NCBI GenBank assembly: GCA_002708395.1
Contig: PANP01000017.1
Location: forward strand, 21,746-28,784
Length of the DNA: 7,039 nucleotides
Direction: 5' to 3'
Source: Dehalococcoidia bacterium
GTDB lineage: Bacteria > Chloroflexota > Dehalococcoidia > UBA3495
Shown: one piece after another, positions 1 to 6,157 of the stretch
How positions within the stretch are numbered: position 1 is the stretch's first letter
Layout: each line of letters begins with the position of its first letter
Notes under the pieces: generated by a model
What the model was told of the DNA's origin: nothing
Database searches by the model: none
The model's input: the letters and a program-made list of their open reading frames with translations, nothing else
Translations under genes and position numbers: made by a program

Positions 1-254
1 GTTTTGGCAATACTTTTAACCGGCACTCCCATAGGTGTAGAATACCGGCAATCGCCCTGGCTGGGAGTTGATGAACCGCGATGGCAAGCTGGCTTGGGCA
101 GATATTTCCGTTGTCCAGAAAGTAGTGACCATCACTACTACCCATATTGTCTCCTTAGAACGTAATCATCCTCAGGTACTTTGAGTAGCCGCGGGTTACT
201 TGCGAGGGTGTTTACAAAAGGCGATTCAGACCCCGTATATAAACCGTTACCTTC
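1..254. other. Leader region with no recognisable gene
   Basis: I see no gene I can name here. On the + strand the frame beginning at position 1 stays open from the window edge to a TAA at 163-165 (54 codons), but its translation has no family resemblance I recognise. A second frame has an ATG at 71 and ends with TGA at 181-183 (37 codons). Its translation looks somewhat protein-like (start MNRDGKLAWADISVV) and the frame is open back to a TAG at 38-40. It could be the decayed end of an upstream gene or simply chance. No tRNA-like cloverleaf and no B12-box-like riboswitch sequence is apparent. Confidence 0.4.
211..241 (+). promoter_or_regulatory. Weak sigma70-like promoter candidate upstream of the dehalogenase homologue
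   Basis: TTTACA at 211-216 resembles a -35 box. GTATAT/TATATA at 235-241 resembles a -10 box, with a spacer of 18 to 19 nt depending on alignment. Transcription would start just before the Shine-Dalgarno at 255-260, giving a very short leader. The match is ordinary and the spacer slightly long, so this is only a candidate. Confidence 0.25.
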
Positions 255-269
255 AGGAGGTATCGTGGC

Positions 270-1544
270 ATGAAACTCAAGTTACGGACGGGTGCCGAAC
301 CCCAGTCGCAGGAGGATTCAAACATCAACGGGCCTGTCACGGCCGCCGAGATGTACCAAGTGAAGGATTCGTACGTTCGGTTCAATCAGAAAGACCATAT
401 GGGCTCAAAGATGATTTGGGATGCCGACGCTGAAGAAGAACGAGCCAAGCTAAAGGTCAAGCAACGACTGCTTATGGACAAGGGACGCACCGGTTACGAC
501 ACTCCTGCTTGGAGCCTGGACTCCGCTGCGGATTCTTTGCTGGATCTTATGGAATTCTCAAAGAATCGGCCGGATTCAAAAGCTACTGCATGGCAGACTA
601 AGTTGGAGCCTGCTCCGACGGGTCGACCGGAAACTACCGCGAAAGAAGCGTCCCAGATCCTACGCAAGGCCGCTCACCTGTTCGGAGCGGACCAAGTCGG
701 TTTTGCCAAACTGGACCGCCGGTGGGTGTATTCCCATTACTTCGATGCTGAGACGAAGGAGAACCACCCTATCAAGTTCTCCGATGAGCCCGGTTACGAG
801 GAATACGACCAGCCCATTCGCCTTGAAGACGGGACTAGGGTCATACCGAAGGAGATGCAAAACGTAGTGGTGATGCTCCATGAGTGGGGTAAAGATGTGG
901 AGGGAACTGAGCATGCACCTACCCTTCTGACTGAGGGACTCAGTACCCTGGCCTATGCCAGAATGGCGCCGACCCTGTGGATGATGGCTGAGTTTATCCG
1001 AGGCCTGGGGTACAACGCTATCCCGGCGGCTAATGACATGGGGCTGAGCATACCTATGGCCATCGATGCGGGCCTCGGCCAGCTAGGGAGACATGGCCTG
1101 TTAATCAATCCTAAAGTGGGGGCGCGCTGTCGTATTTCCAAGATAATCACCGACCTTCCGCTGGAGCACATAGGCGTAGTGGATTCGGGCATCACCGAGT
1201 TCTGCAACGCATGTCTGAGATGTGTCCCGAAGTGCGGTACGGGAGCCATCACAAGTGGTATCCGAAGTTTTGAACCTTTGGACGAGAGCAATGCAACGGG
1301 AGTTCTTTCTTGGAAGGTAGATGCAAAGAAGTGCATGACCTTCCAGAACCGTGTGGGGACCACCTGTAGTACATGCGTCCGCCGGTGTTCATGGACCAAG
1401 CCGCCCCGCCGAGGATATGCCATTCCAAGGTTCTTTATCAGGAACTTCCGGTGGAGATGGTTGAACAAATCCTGGGTATGGCTCGACGGTGCGTTCGGAC
1501 ACGGAAAGTTTGACAAAAAGGCTGGAGATTTCTGGGGGGCGTGA
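270..1544 (+). CDS. Reductive dehalogenase (RdhA-like) homologue, cytoplasmic, without Tat signal
   Basis: A 424-residue protein of the cobamide-dependent reductive dehalogenase family, whose members remove halogen reductively from organohalides using a corrinoid and two [4Fe-4S] clusters. The core is recognisable: FIRGLGYNAIPAAND followed by AGLGQLGRHG (residues 267-276) and ITDLPLE. Two ferredoxin-like cysteine motifs follow: C312-x2-C315-x2-C318-x3-C322, then C355-x10-C366-x2-C369-x3-C373. In both, the proline that usually follows the last Cys is replaced (G323, S374). Residues 1-130 are a charged, poorly recognisable region. No twin-arginine signal or hydrophobic segment is present, so a cytoplasmic location is likely. 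The ATG start is supported by AGGAGG at 255-260, 9 nt upstream. No rdhB-type anchor gene follows. Respiratory RdhA proteins usually carry a Tat leader, so this is more likely a non-respiratory or catabolic form; the substrate is unknown. QueG (epoxyqueuosine reductase) is a related family but a poorer fit to the AGLGQLGRHG region. Confidence 0.85.
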   Translation: MKLKLRTGAEPQSQEDSNINGPVTAAEMYQVKDSYVRFNQKDHMGSKMIWDADAEEERAKLKVKQRLLMDKGRTGYDTPAWSLDSAADSLLDLMEFSKNRPDSKATAWQTKLEPAPTGRPETTAKEASQILRKAAHLFGADQVGFAKLDRRWVYSHYFDAETKENHPIKFSDEPGYEEYDQPIRLEDGTRVIPKEMQNVVVMLHEWGKDVEGTEHAPTLLTEGLSTLAYARMAPTLWMMAEFIRGLGYNAIPAANDMGLSIPMAIDAGLGQLGRHGLLINPKVGARCRISKIITDLPLEHIGVVDSGITEFCNACLRCVPKCGTGAITSGIRSFEPLDESNATGVLSWKVDAKKCMTFQNRVGTTCSTCVRRCSWTKPPRRGYAIPRFFIRNFRWRWLNKSWVWLDGAFGHGKFDKKAGDFWGA

Positions 1545-1907
1545 GGGCGATGACGGATCGGCCGACGACTTCCGGTCGTTCCCGCAGCCGCGCCAACGCC
1601 GCAAGGGACAGGGCTGGGGCTGTTTAGACCCCGCGTCTCCACGATGTAATGTCTCGGTAGCGGATCCTTCGACAGGCTTACCACGAATGGGATAACCTGA
1701 ACCTCTCCGTTCGTGGTGAGCCTGTCGAACCACACTCGTCATCTTTCTAATGACTCCTGGGTCTGGCAACCGTCTATGAGTTTGGAGTCGCCCGTTCAAT
1801 GAAGATCCGGCATCGCACCTATTCACCCTCCCCCAATATCGACACCGCACGCCTGACCCTGTATCATACTGCCACCGTAACTAACCCTTGATTCTAACCT
1901 TCGTTAT
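1545..1907. other. Intergenic region with no gene
   Basis: About 360 nt between the dehalogenase homologue and the thiolase. Open frames crossing it on either strand have no recognisable protein content. It holds a short hairpin shortly after the upstream stop (ACGAC at 1565-1569 with GTCGT at 1575-1579) and the long hairpin repeat at 1668-1729. I see no convincing promoter. CATACT near 1865 could serve as a -10 box for the thiolase, but no good -35 sits at the right distance. Confidence 0.6.
1668..1729. repeat. Long hairpin repeat (23-bp stem, 16-nt loop)
   Basis: The left arm 1668-1690 (beginning TTCGACAGGCTTACCACG) is the reverse complement of the right arm 1707-1729 (ending GGTGAGCCTGTCGAA) at 21 of 23 positions. 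Both differences become G-U pairs in RNA, so the transcript could form an uninterrupted 23-bp stem around the loop at 1691-1706. The arm resembles a dispersed intergenic repeat I recall from many environmental bacterial genomes (core close to TTCGACAGGCTCACCACGAA). It lies about 125 nt past the dehalogenase stop. There is no T-run after it, so it is not a classical intrinsic terminator, though it could stabilise or end the upstream transcript. Confidence 0.85.
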
Positions 1908-1914
1908 AGAGGAG
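1908..1914 (+). promoter_or_regulatory. Ribosome-binding site that fixes the thiolase start
   Basis: AGAGGAG lies 6 nt before the ATG at 1921. An in-frame TTG at 1888 would add 11 residues (starting MILTFVIEEIS), but the Shine-Dalgarno would then fall inside the coding sequence. Thiolases of this family also begin just before the xEVAIVxxxRTxxG strand, so ATG 1921 is preferred. Confidence 0.8.
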
Positions 1915-1920
1915 ATTTCC

Positions 1921-3120
1921 ATGCGTGAAGTCGCGATTGTTGCACCGGTCAGGACTGCTGTGGGAGGCTTTGGGGGCACCATGAAGGGTGTTTCCGCCGC
2001 CGAGTTGGGCAGCATCGTCATTCAGGAGGCACTGAGCCGCGCCGGCCTGGCCGCCGATAAAGTTGACGACGTTATATTGGGACATGGCTATCCCAGCGGC
2101 GAGAACCCGGCCATCGGTCGTTTGGTCGCCCTGAAAGCCGGACTGCCCATCGAGGTACCCGGATACCAACTGGACCGCCGCTGCTCATCGGGGCTTCAGG
2201 CCATCCTTAACGCCTCCATGCTCATCCAAACAGAGAACGCCGATGTGGTCATCGCTGGGGGGGTGGAGAGCATGAGCAACGCCGAGTTCTACTCCAACGA
2301 GTCCCGCTGGGGCGCTAGATTCGGATCGGTCACTTTCCATGACCGGTTGGCCCGAGCCAGGGAAACCATCTCTCCCGAAGAACGGTTCGGCGTCATCTCC
2401 GGGATGGTTGAGACTGCCGAGAACCTGGCCAAGCAGTACGAAGTCTCCCGGCAAGAGCAGGACGAATACTCCCTGCGCAGCCACCAACGAGCAATTGCCG
2501 CTTCCGAGTCCGGCAAGTTCGCTGCCGAGATTGTCCCCGTCCCTATCGCCCAGCGCCGTGGCGACCCAGTCCCCTTCGACACGGACGAGGGTCCTCGGGG
2601 CGACACCTCCTTGGACGTCTTGGGCCGGTTGCGTCCTGTGATGGCCGATGGCACGGTGACTGCAGGAAATGCCAGCAGCCAGAACGACGCCGCATCGGTG
2701 TGTTTGGTAGTCGCCGCTGACAAGCTGGAAGAACTGGGACTGAAGGCCATGGGTTACCTGCGCGGCTGGGCCGTCACCGGTTGCCACCCGGCCTACATGG
2801 GCATCGGCCCGGTGAGCGCCACCAACAAAGTCATGGCCAAGCTTGGCCTGTCCCTCAGCGACATGGACCTCATCGAGTTGAACGAAGCCTTCGCCGCACA
2901 GGTATTAGCGGTGCTGCGGGAGTGGAAGCTGCCCAACGACGACAAACTTAACGTCAACGGCTCCGGCATCTCCCTGGGCCACCCCATCGCCGCCACTGGC
3001 GCCCGCATCCTGACCACCTTGCTGCATGAGATGGAACGCAGCGACGCCCAGTTCGGCCTGGAAACCATGTGCGTGGGCGGCGGACAAGGCGTCGCCGCAG
3101 TTTTCGAGAGAAAGAATTAG
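1921..3120 (+). CDS. Thiolase family protein (acetyl-CoA C-acyltransferase type)
   Basis: A 399-residue complete thiolase, the usual length for the family. Degradative thiolases cleave beta-ketoacyl-CoA with CoA to give acetyl-CoA and a shortened acyl-CoA; biosynthetic ones run the condensation. The protein opens with the expected REVAIVAPVRTAVGGFGG strand. It has the nucleophilic cysteine in RRCSSG (C88), the NEAFAAQ motif (N321-E322), the catalytic histidine in GHPIAATGAR (H354) and the second cysteine in MCVGGGQG (C384), so all four catalytic loops are intact. The segment normally reading NASGINDGAA is NASSQNDAAS here, a mild departure beside the CoA pocket. No signal peptide is present, so it is cytoplasmic. 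It stands alone, with no 3-hydroxyacyl-CoA dehydrogenase or enoyl-CoA hydratase gene beside it, so whether it serves beta-oxidation or another acyl-CoA pathway cannot be decided. The following GMC oxidoreductase gene starts 117 nt downstream on the same strand. Confidence 0.95.
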   Translation: MREVAIVAPVRTAVGGFGGTMKGVSAAELGSIVIQEALSRAGLAADKVDDVILGHGYPSGENPAIGRLVALKAGLPIEVPGYQLDRRCSSGLQAILNASMLIQTENADVVIAGGVESMSNAEFYSNESRWGARFGSVTFHDRLARARETISPEERFGVISGMVETAENLAKQYEVSRQEQDEYSLRSHQRAIAASESGKFAAEIVPVPIAQRRGDPVPFDTDEGPRGDTSLDVLGRLRPVMADGTVTAGNASSQNDAASVCLVVAADKLEELGLKAMGYLRGWAVTGCHPAYMGIGPVSATNKVMAKLGLSLSDMDLIELNEAFAAQVLAVLREWKLPNDDKLNVNGSGISLGHPIAATGARILTTLLHEMERSDAQFGLETMCVGGGQGVAAVFERKN

Positions 3121-3130
3121 CGGCGAGGCG

Positions 3131-3220
3131 TCAGCTTTCAGCGGTTAGCCGTCAGGAGACCCGAACCCTTCAAGCATAGGGGCTGGGATAGCTGAAAGCT
3201 GAGTGCTGATGGCTGACCGC
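3131..3220. repeat. Two-module inverted repeat between thiolase and GMC genes
   Basis: TCAGCTTTCAGC (3131-3142) is the exact reverse complement of GCTGAAAGCTGA (3191-3202). Separately, GCGGTTAGCCGTC (3141-3153) is the reverse complement of GATGGCTGACCGC (3208-3220) apart from two positions. The two modules occur in the same order on both sides rather than nested, so the two pairings compete. Related sequence recurs at 5990-6005 and 6158-6186, marking a dispersed repeat family. Confidence 0.75.
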
Positions 3221-3225
3221 CTCTC

Positions 3226-3231
3226 GAGGAG
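3226..3231 (+). promoter_or_regulatory. Ribosome-binding site supporting a TTG start
   Basis: GAGGAG lies 6 nt before TTG at 3238. No ATG or GTG nearby keeps the N-terminal FAD-binding strand: the Gly-x-Gly motif begins only 13 residues in, and the next in-frame Met lies far downstream. TTG is therefore the credible start. The sequence from the SD to the start (ending AATCAATTG) closely resembles that of the gene at 6205. Confidence 0.8.
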
Positions 3232-3237
3232 AATCAA

Positions 3238-4833
3238 TTGGTCAACAACAACGACATCGCCGACGTTCTAGTGATTGGAGCTGGAGCGTCCAGCGCGGCT
3301 TTCTGCTGGAGTCTGTCTCAAGCCGGTATCAACGTGGTCTGCTTGGAGCAGGGCGGCTGGCTCCCCCAGAACTCCTTTCCCACCACCGACCCAGACGCCC
3401 AACTGCACCTGCAAACGGACTTCAACTTCAACCCCAACTTCCGCAAGATGCCAGAGGACTATCCGATCAACGAGTCGGAAACACCCATTGCGCCGTTGAT
3501 GTGGAACGGGGTTGGCGGGGGGACTATTCACTGGGGATCGCATATTCCTCGGTTCCACCCGTCGGACTTTTTGCTCAAGACCCAGGACGGCGTTGCCGAC
3601 GACTGGCCGCTGACCTACCAGGAGCTTGAGCCCTACTACGACCTTAACGATCGCATGACCGGGGTGTCCGGTCTCAGCGGCGACCCGGCCTATCCGCCCA
3701 AGGCGGAGCGGCCCTGCCCACCCCTGTCCATCCGCGGCGCCGGTAAAGCCATCGCCAAAGGATTCGACAAACTGGGTTGGCACTGGTGGTCGTCGGACAC
3801 CGCCATCTCCTCGGTGACCTATGACGGACGGGAGCCCGACTCCGGCGGATTCCTGCGTTCCGGCGCGGGCGCCGACCTGAACTACTGGCCTAAAGCGGTG
3901 AACCATGGGACCAGGTTGAAGACCTACGCCCGAGTGCGAGAGATATTGGTTGACCAAAAAGGTGAGGCCACCGGTGCTCTTTACTACGATAAAGAAGGAA
4001 ATCTGCAGGAGCAGCGGGCCAAGGTCGTGGTGATGGCCGCCAACGGCGTCGGCACCACCCGGCTGCTACTCAACTCCAAGTCGGTTCTGTTCCCCAACGG
4101 TCTGGCCAACAGCTCAGGTCTGGTGGGCAAGAACCTGATGCACCACCCCACCGGCGTGGTTCTTGGCGTCTTCGACGAGTGGCTGGGAACCGATGAAGGT
4201 CCTCGCGGCAGCACCATGCTGAGCCAGGAGTTTTACGAGACCGACTTGAGCCGGGGATTCGTTCGTGGTTACGACATGCAGATCCTCAGCACGGGATCGG
4301 CGCCTCTGAACGCCGCTTTGGGCGGCTCCCAGGGCGACCGGGTGGTCTGGGGCTCGGGACATCACCAGGACTTCCAGGAAAAGTTCGGCCACACCGCTGG
4401 TATCATCATCATGACCGAAGACTTGCCGGAGGAGCACAACCAGGTGACTCTGGACCCGAACATGACCGATAATCACGGCATACCCGCGGCCAAGATTCAG
4501 TACACCATCAGCGAGAACACCGACAAAATGCTGGGCCACGGCATCGACCGGGCCAAGGAAGTCTTGGACGCCGCCGGGGCCACAAAACTGCTGTGGTCCC
4601 ACCAACGCCGCAACGCCGGATGGCACCTGCTGGGCACTGCCCGCATGGGTGAAGACCCGTCGACTTCGGTGGTCGACCGGTGGGGCCGCGCCCACGACGT
4701 TCCCAACCTGTTCATCATCGATGGCAGCATCTTCGTTACCGGCGCCTGCGTCAACCCAACGCCAACGATCCAGGCCCTAGCCCTCCGCACCGCCGATTAC
4801 TTGAAGGGTGAGGGCCGGTCGATTCTGGAGTAG
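3238..4833 (+). CDS. GMC family oxidoreductase (FAD-dependent alcohol dehydrogenase/oxidase)
   Basis: A 531-residue protein of the glucose-methanol-choline oxidoreductase superfamily, enzymes that oxidise alcohols, sugars or sterols by hydride transfer to FAD. The dinucleotide-binding fold is at the N-terminus (VLVIGAGASSAAF, G14 and G16, ending in acidic E37 of CLEQGG). The FAD-contact signature WNGVGGGTIHWG lies at residues 89-100. The C-terminal GMC domain is complete: GWHLLGTARMG supplies the catalytic His (H463), then VVDRWGRAHDVPNLFIIDGS, then the CVNPTPTIQALALR helix with N506 as the second active-site residue. His/Asn is an accepted pair in this superfamily. The C-terminal GTxRMG...NPTxTIQALA pattern recalls the gluconate/2-ketogluconate and fructose dehydrogenase flavoprotein subunits. 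No small-subunit or cytochrome gene is adjacent and there is no Tat or Sec leader, so the protein is probably a soluble cytoplasmic enzyme. The substrate and electron acceptor are unknown. Confidence 0.93.
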   Translation: MVNNNDIADVLVIGAGASSAAFCWSLSQAGINVVCLEQGGWLPQNSFPTTDPDAQLHLQTDFNFNPNFRKMPEDYPINESETPIAPLMWNGVGGGTIHWGSHIPRFHPSDFLLKTQDGVADDWPLTYQELEPYYDLNDRMTGVSGLSGDPAYPPKAERPCPPLSIRGAGKAIAKGFDKLGWHWWSSDTAISSVTYDGREPDSGGFLRSGAGADLNYWPKAVNHGTRLKTYARVREILVDQKGEATGALYYDKEGNLQEQRAKVVVMAANGVGTTRLLLNSKSVLFPNGLANSSGLVGKNLMHHPTGVVLGVFDEWLGTDEGPRGSTMLSQEFYETDLSRGFVRGYDMQILSTGSAPLNAALGGSQGDRVVWGSGHHQDFQEKFGHTAGIIIMTEDLPEEHNQVTLDPNMTDNHGIPAAKIQYTISENTDKMLGHGIDRAKEVLDAAGATKLLWSHQRRNAGWHLLGTARMGEDPSTSVVDRWGRAHDVPNLFIIDGSIFVTGACVNPTPTIQALALRTADYLKGEGRSILE

Positions 4834-4842
4834 CGAAAGATC

Positions 4843-4879
4843 CCTTCTCCCTTTATGGGGGAAGGTTAGGATGGGGGTG
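4843..4879. repeat. Palindromic intergenic repeat, copy 1 (forward)
   Basis: It starts 10 nt after the GMC stop codon. CCTTCTCCC (4843-4851) pairs with GGGGGAAGG (4857-4865) around a 5-nt loop, with one G-U pair. The 29 nt at 4851-4879 are the exact reverse complement of 6016-6044 on the other side of the propeller gene. Its position makes it a possible 3' end-forming hairpin for the GMC transcript, though no T-run follows. Confidence 0.8.
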
Positions 4880-4885
4880 AGGTCT

Positions 4886-4917
4886 CATCCGGAGAACAGG
4901 CTCGGGGAGTCCGGATG
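4886..4917. repeat. Hairpin with 8-bp perfect stem
   Basis: CATCCGGA (4886-4893) pairs with TCCGGATG (4910-4917) around a 16-nt loop. It directly follows the palindromic repeat and lies about 120 nt before the propeller gene. It could be part of the same dispersed element or a separate structure in the leader; nothing shows a regulatory role. Confidence 0.5.
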
Positions 4918-5038
4918 TGGTGTTCATTGACACTCCAAACCCGAAACCGTAGGATAGCTTGAGATTCAGGCATAGCATATAGCCACCCATCACCCTGGCT
5001 AGTGGGCGATGAGATTTAAAGCAACGAGGTGATTTCTG

Positions 5039-5983
5039 ATGGCCGATGTTTTTGGTACCGGTGAATTCCTTTACAGCCACGTCCCTGACTGGGAAAAACT
5101 GCCCGATGGCATGGCCTTCAAAGAGTGCCCCGGCGTGGCCGTGGACTCTCGAGACAACGTTTATGTCCTAACTCGCGGTGAACACCCCATCATCGTGTTC
5201 GACAAGGATGGAAACTTCATCCGCACATTCGGCGAGGGCCATTTCAGTGAGAACCGCACCCATGGTCTCTACATCGCGCATGACGACTCTCTTCTGGTCG
5301 CCGACGACGGCATCCACACCATACAGAAGTTCGGCCCGGAAGGCGACAAGCTGATGGAGATTGGTGAGAAGAACCATCCCGCCCCGGCATGGAGCGGCCA
5401 GCCGTTTAACCGACCGACGTCCGCCGCCATCATGCCCAGCAACGGCGACGTCTACGTTTCCGACGGGTATGGCAACTCCCGCATCCATGTTTATTCCGGC
5501 TCCGGCGATTACAAGTTCTCCTGGGGCAGCCCCGGCATCGACGCCGGCCAGTTCATCCGCCCGCATAACATCGCCGTGGACAGCGACGACAAGGTCTACG
5601 TGGTAGACCGGGAAGCCCACCGCATCCAGATATTCGATGCCAGGGGCAACTTCCTAACTATGTGGAATAATATCCATCGCCCCGACTCCATGGTGCTGTG
5701 GAATGAACACATCTACGTCGGCGAACTGAACGGCATGGGCGGCGTTGACGAAGCCCCCGGACTGGGACACCGCGTCACCGTTTACGACTTGCAAGGCAAC
5801 CGGGTCTGCATCTTCGGCAGCGAAGAAGAGGGAGAAGGCCCCGGCCAGTTCATAGCTCCCCATGGCATCGCCGTCGACTCCAAGGGCGACGTGTACGTAG
5901 CCGAAGTCTCCTTCACCATCCGCGGTTCCAAGATGGACCCGCCCAAGGTGCTGCGCAGCTTCTCCAAGTACGCAAGGCAGTAG
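5039..5983 (+). CDS. Six-bladed beta-propeller (NHL-type), PAL-like lyase family protein
   Basis: A 314-residue propeller related to the peptidyl-alpha-hydroxyglycine alpha-amidating lyase domain (PAL), which in animals splits a C-terminal hydroxyglycine into peptide amide and glyoxylate. NHL-like blades repeat the pattern GxAVDSxxxVYVxxxxxHxIxxFDxxGNF. The stretch SDGYGNSRI (Y144) and the following RPHNIAVD (H176) match the rat PAL segment holding catalytic Tyr654 and Zn ligand His690 as I recall it. THGL (H75) and APHGIAVD (H275) fit the other two metal histidines, and R46 in LTRGEHP fits the catalytic arginine. The predicted active site therefore looks complete. No signal peptide or membrane segment is present, unlike secreted animal PAL, and no copper monooxygenase (PHM) partner is in the window. 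The ATG start is supported by GAGGTGA at 5026-5032, 6 nt upstream. The true substrate is unknown; N-acyl hemiaminals are an inference from the family. Confidence 0.85.
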   Translation: MADVFGTGEFLYSHVPDWEKLPDGMAFKECPGVAVDSRDNVYVLTRGEHPIIVFDKDGNFIRTFGEGHFSENRTHGLYIAHDDSLLVADDGIHTIQKFGPEGDKLMEIGEKNHPAPAWSGQPFNRPTSAAIMPSNGDVYVSDGYGNSRIHVYSGSGDYKFSWGSPGIDAGQFIRPHNIAVDSDDKVYVVDREAHRIQIFDARGNFLTMWNNIHRPDSMVLWNEHIYVGELNGMGGVDEAPGLGHRVTVYDLQGNRVCIFGSEEEGEGPGQFIAPHGIAVDSKGDVYVAEVSFTIRGSKMDPPKVLRSFSKYARQ

Positions 5984-5989
5984 AAGGCG

Positions 5990-6005
5990 GGCGGTTAGCT
6001 GTTAA
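5990..6005. repeat. Fragment of the 'ggttagc' dispersed repeat
   Basis: GGCGGTTAGCTGTTAAC, just after the propeller stop codon, resembles GCGGTTAGCCGTC at 3141-3153. Its GTTAGCT is complementary to AGCTAAC near 6166-6172 in the same intergenic gap, so the two could pair across the palindromic cluster between them. Confidence 0.45.
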
Positions 6006-6015
6006 CGCTTAGACG

Positions 6016-6095
6016 CACCCCCATCCTAACCTTCCCCCATAAAGAGGGCGGGGACTAGTCTCCTCCCCGCTTGTGGCGGAGGATTAAGGTGGGGG
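6016..6095. repeat. Head-to-head palindromic repeat pair (large imperfect hairpin)
   Basis: The left half at 6016-6044 is the exact 29-nt reverse complement of copy 1 at 4851-4879. The right half at about 6059-6095 (CTCCTCCCCGC through AAGGTGGGGG) is a diverged copy of the same family in the forward orientation. The two halves are therefore imperfect inverted copies and could fold into one stem of about 35 bp with several mismatches. It sits about 30 nt after the propeller stop and may end or protect that transcript. Confidence 0.7.
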
Positions 6096-6157
6096 AACCC
6101 CACGCTGGATCCAGGTAAAATCCACCAACCACCTTCTAAAACCGCCAGGTGACCTAA

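Noticed and set aside
1..254. Cobalamin riboswitch upstream of the corrinoid-dependent enzyme
   Set aside because: No B12-box-like sequence or the expected multi-stem leader could be seen, and the candidate promoter leaves too short a leader.
1565..1579. Short hairpin after the dehalogenase stop as an intrinsic terminator
   Set aside because: The stem is only 5-6 bp and is followed by TTCCCGC rather than a T-run.
1489..1695. Small + strand open frame (68 codons) right after the dehalogenase homologue as a possible rdhB anchor gene
   Set aside because: It overlaps the end of the dehalogenase gene in another frame, is rich in charged, Gly and Pro residues, and has no transmembrane helices, which RdhB anchors require.
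953..1735. Long antisense open frame (260 codons) opposite the dehalogenase homologue
   Set aside because: It lies opposite a gene with clear family motifs, its translation has no recognisable domain, and it runs into the hairpin repeat. It is best explained as a shadow frame.
1888..1920. TTG at 1888 as the thiolase start
   Set aside because: The SD at 1908-1914 points to ATG 1921, and the 11 extra residues do not belong to the thiolase fold.
2185..2787. Antisense open frames opposite the thiolase
   Set aside because: The thiolase catalytic motifs are intact on the + strand, and the antisense translations are low-complexity products of high-GC codons.
3268..4695. Antisense open frames of about 190-230 codons opposite the GMC gene
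   Set aside because: They are shadow frames of GC-rich coding sequence with no domain and no convincing ribosome-binding site.
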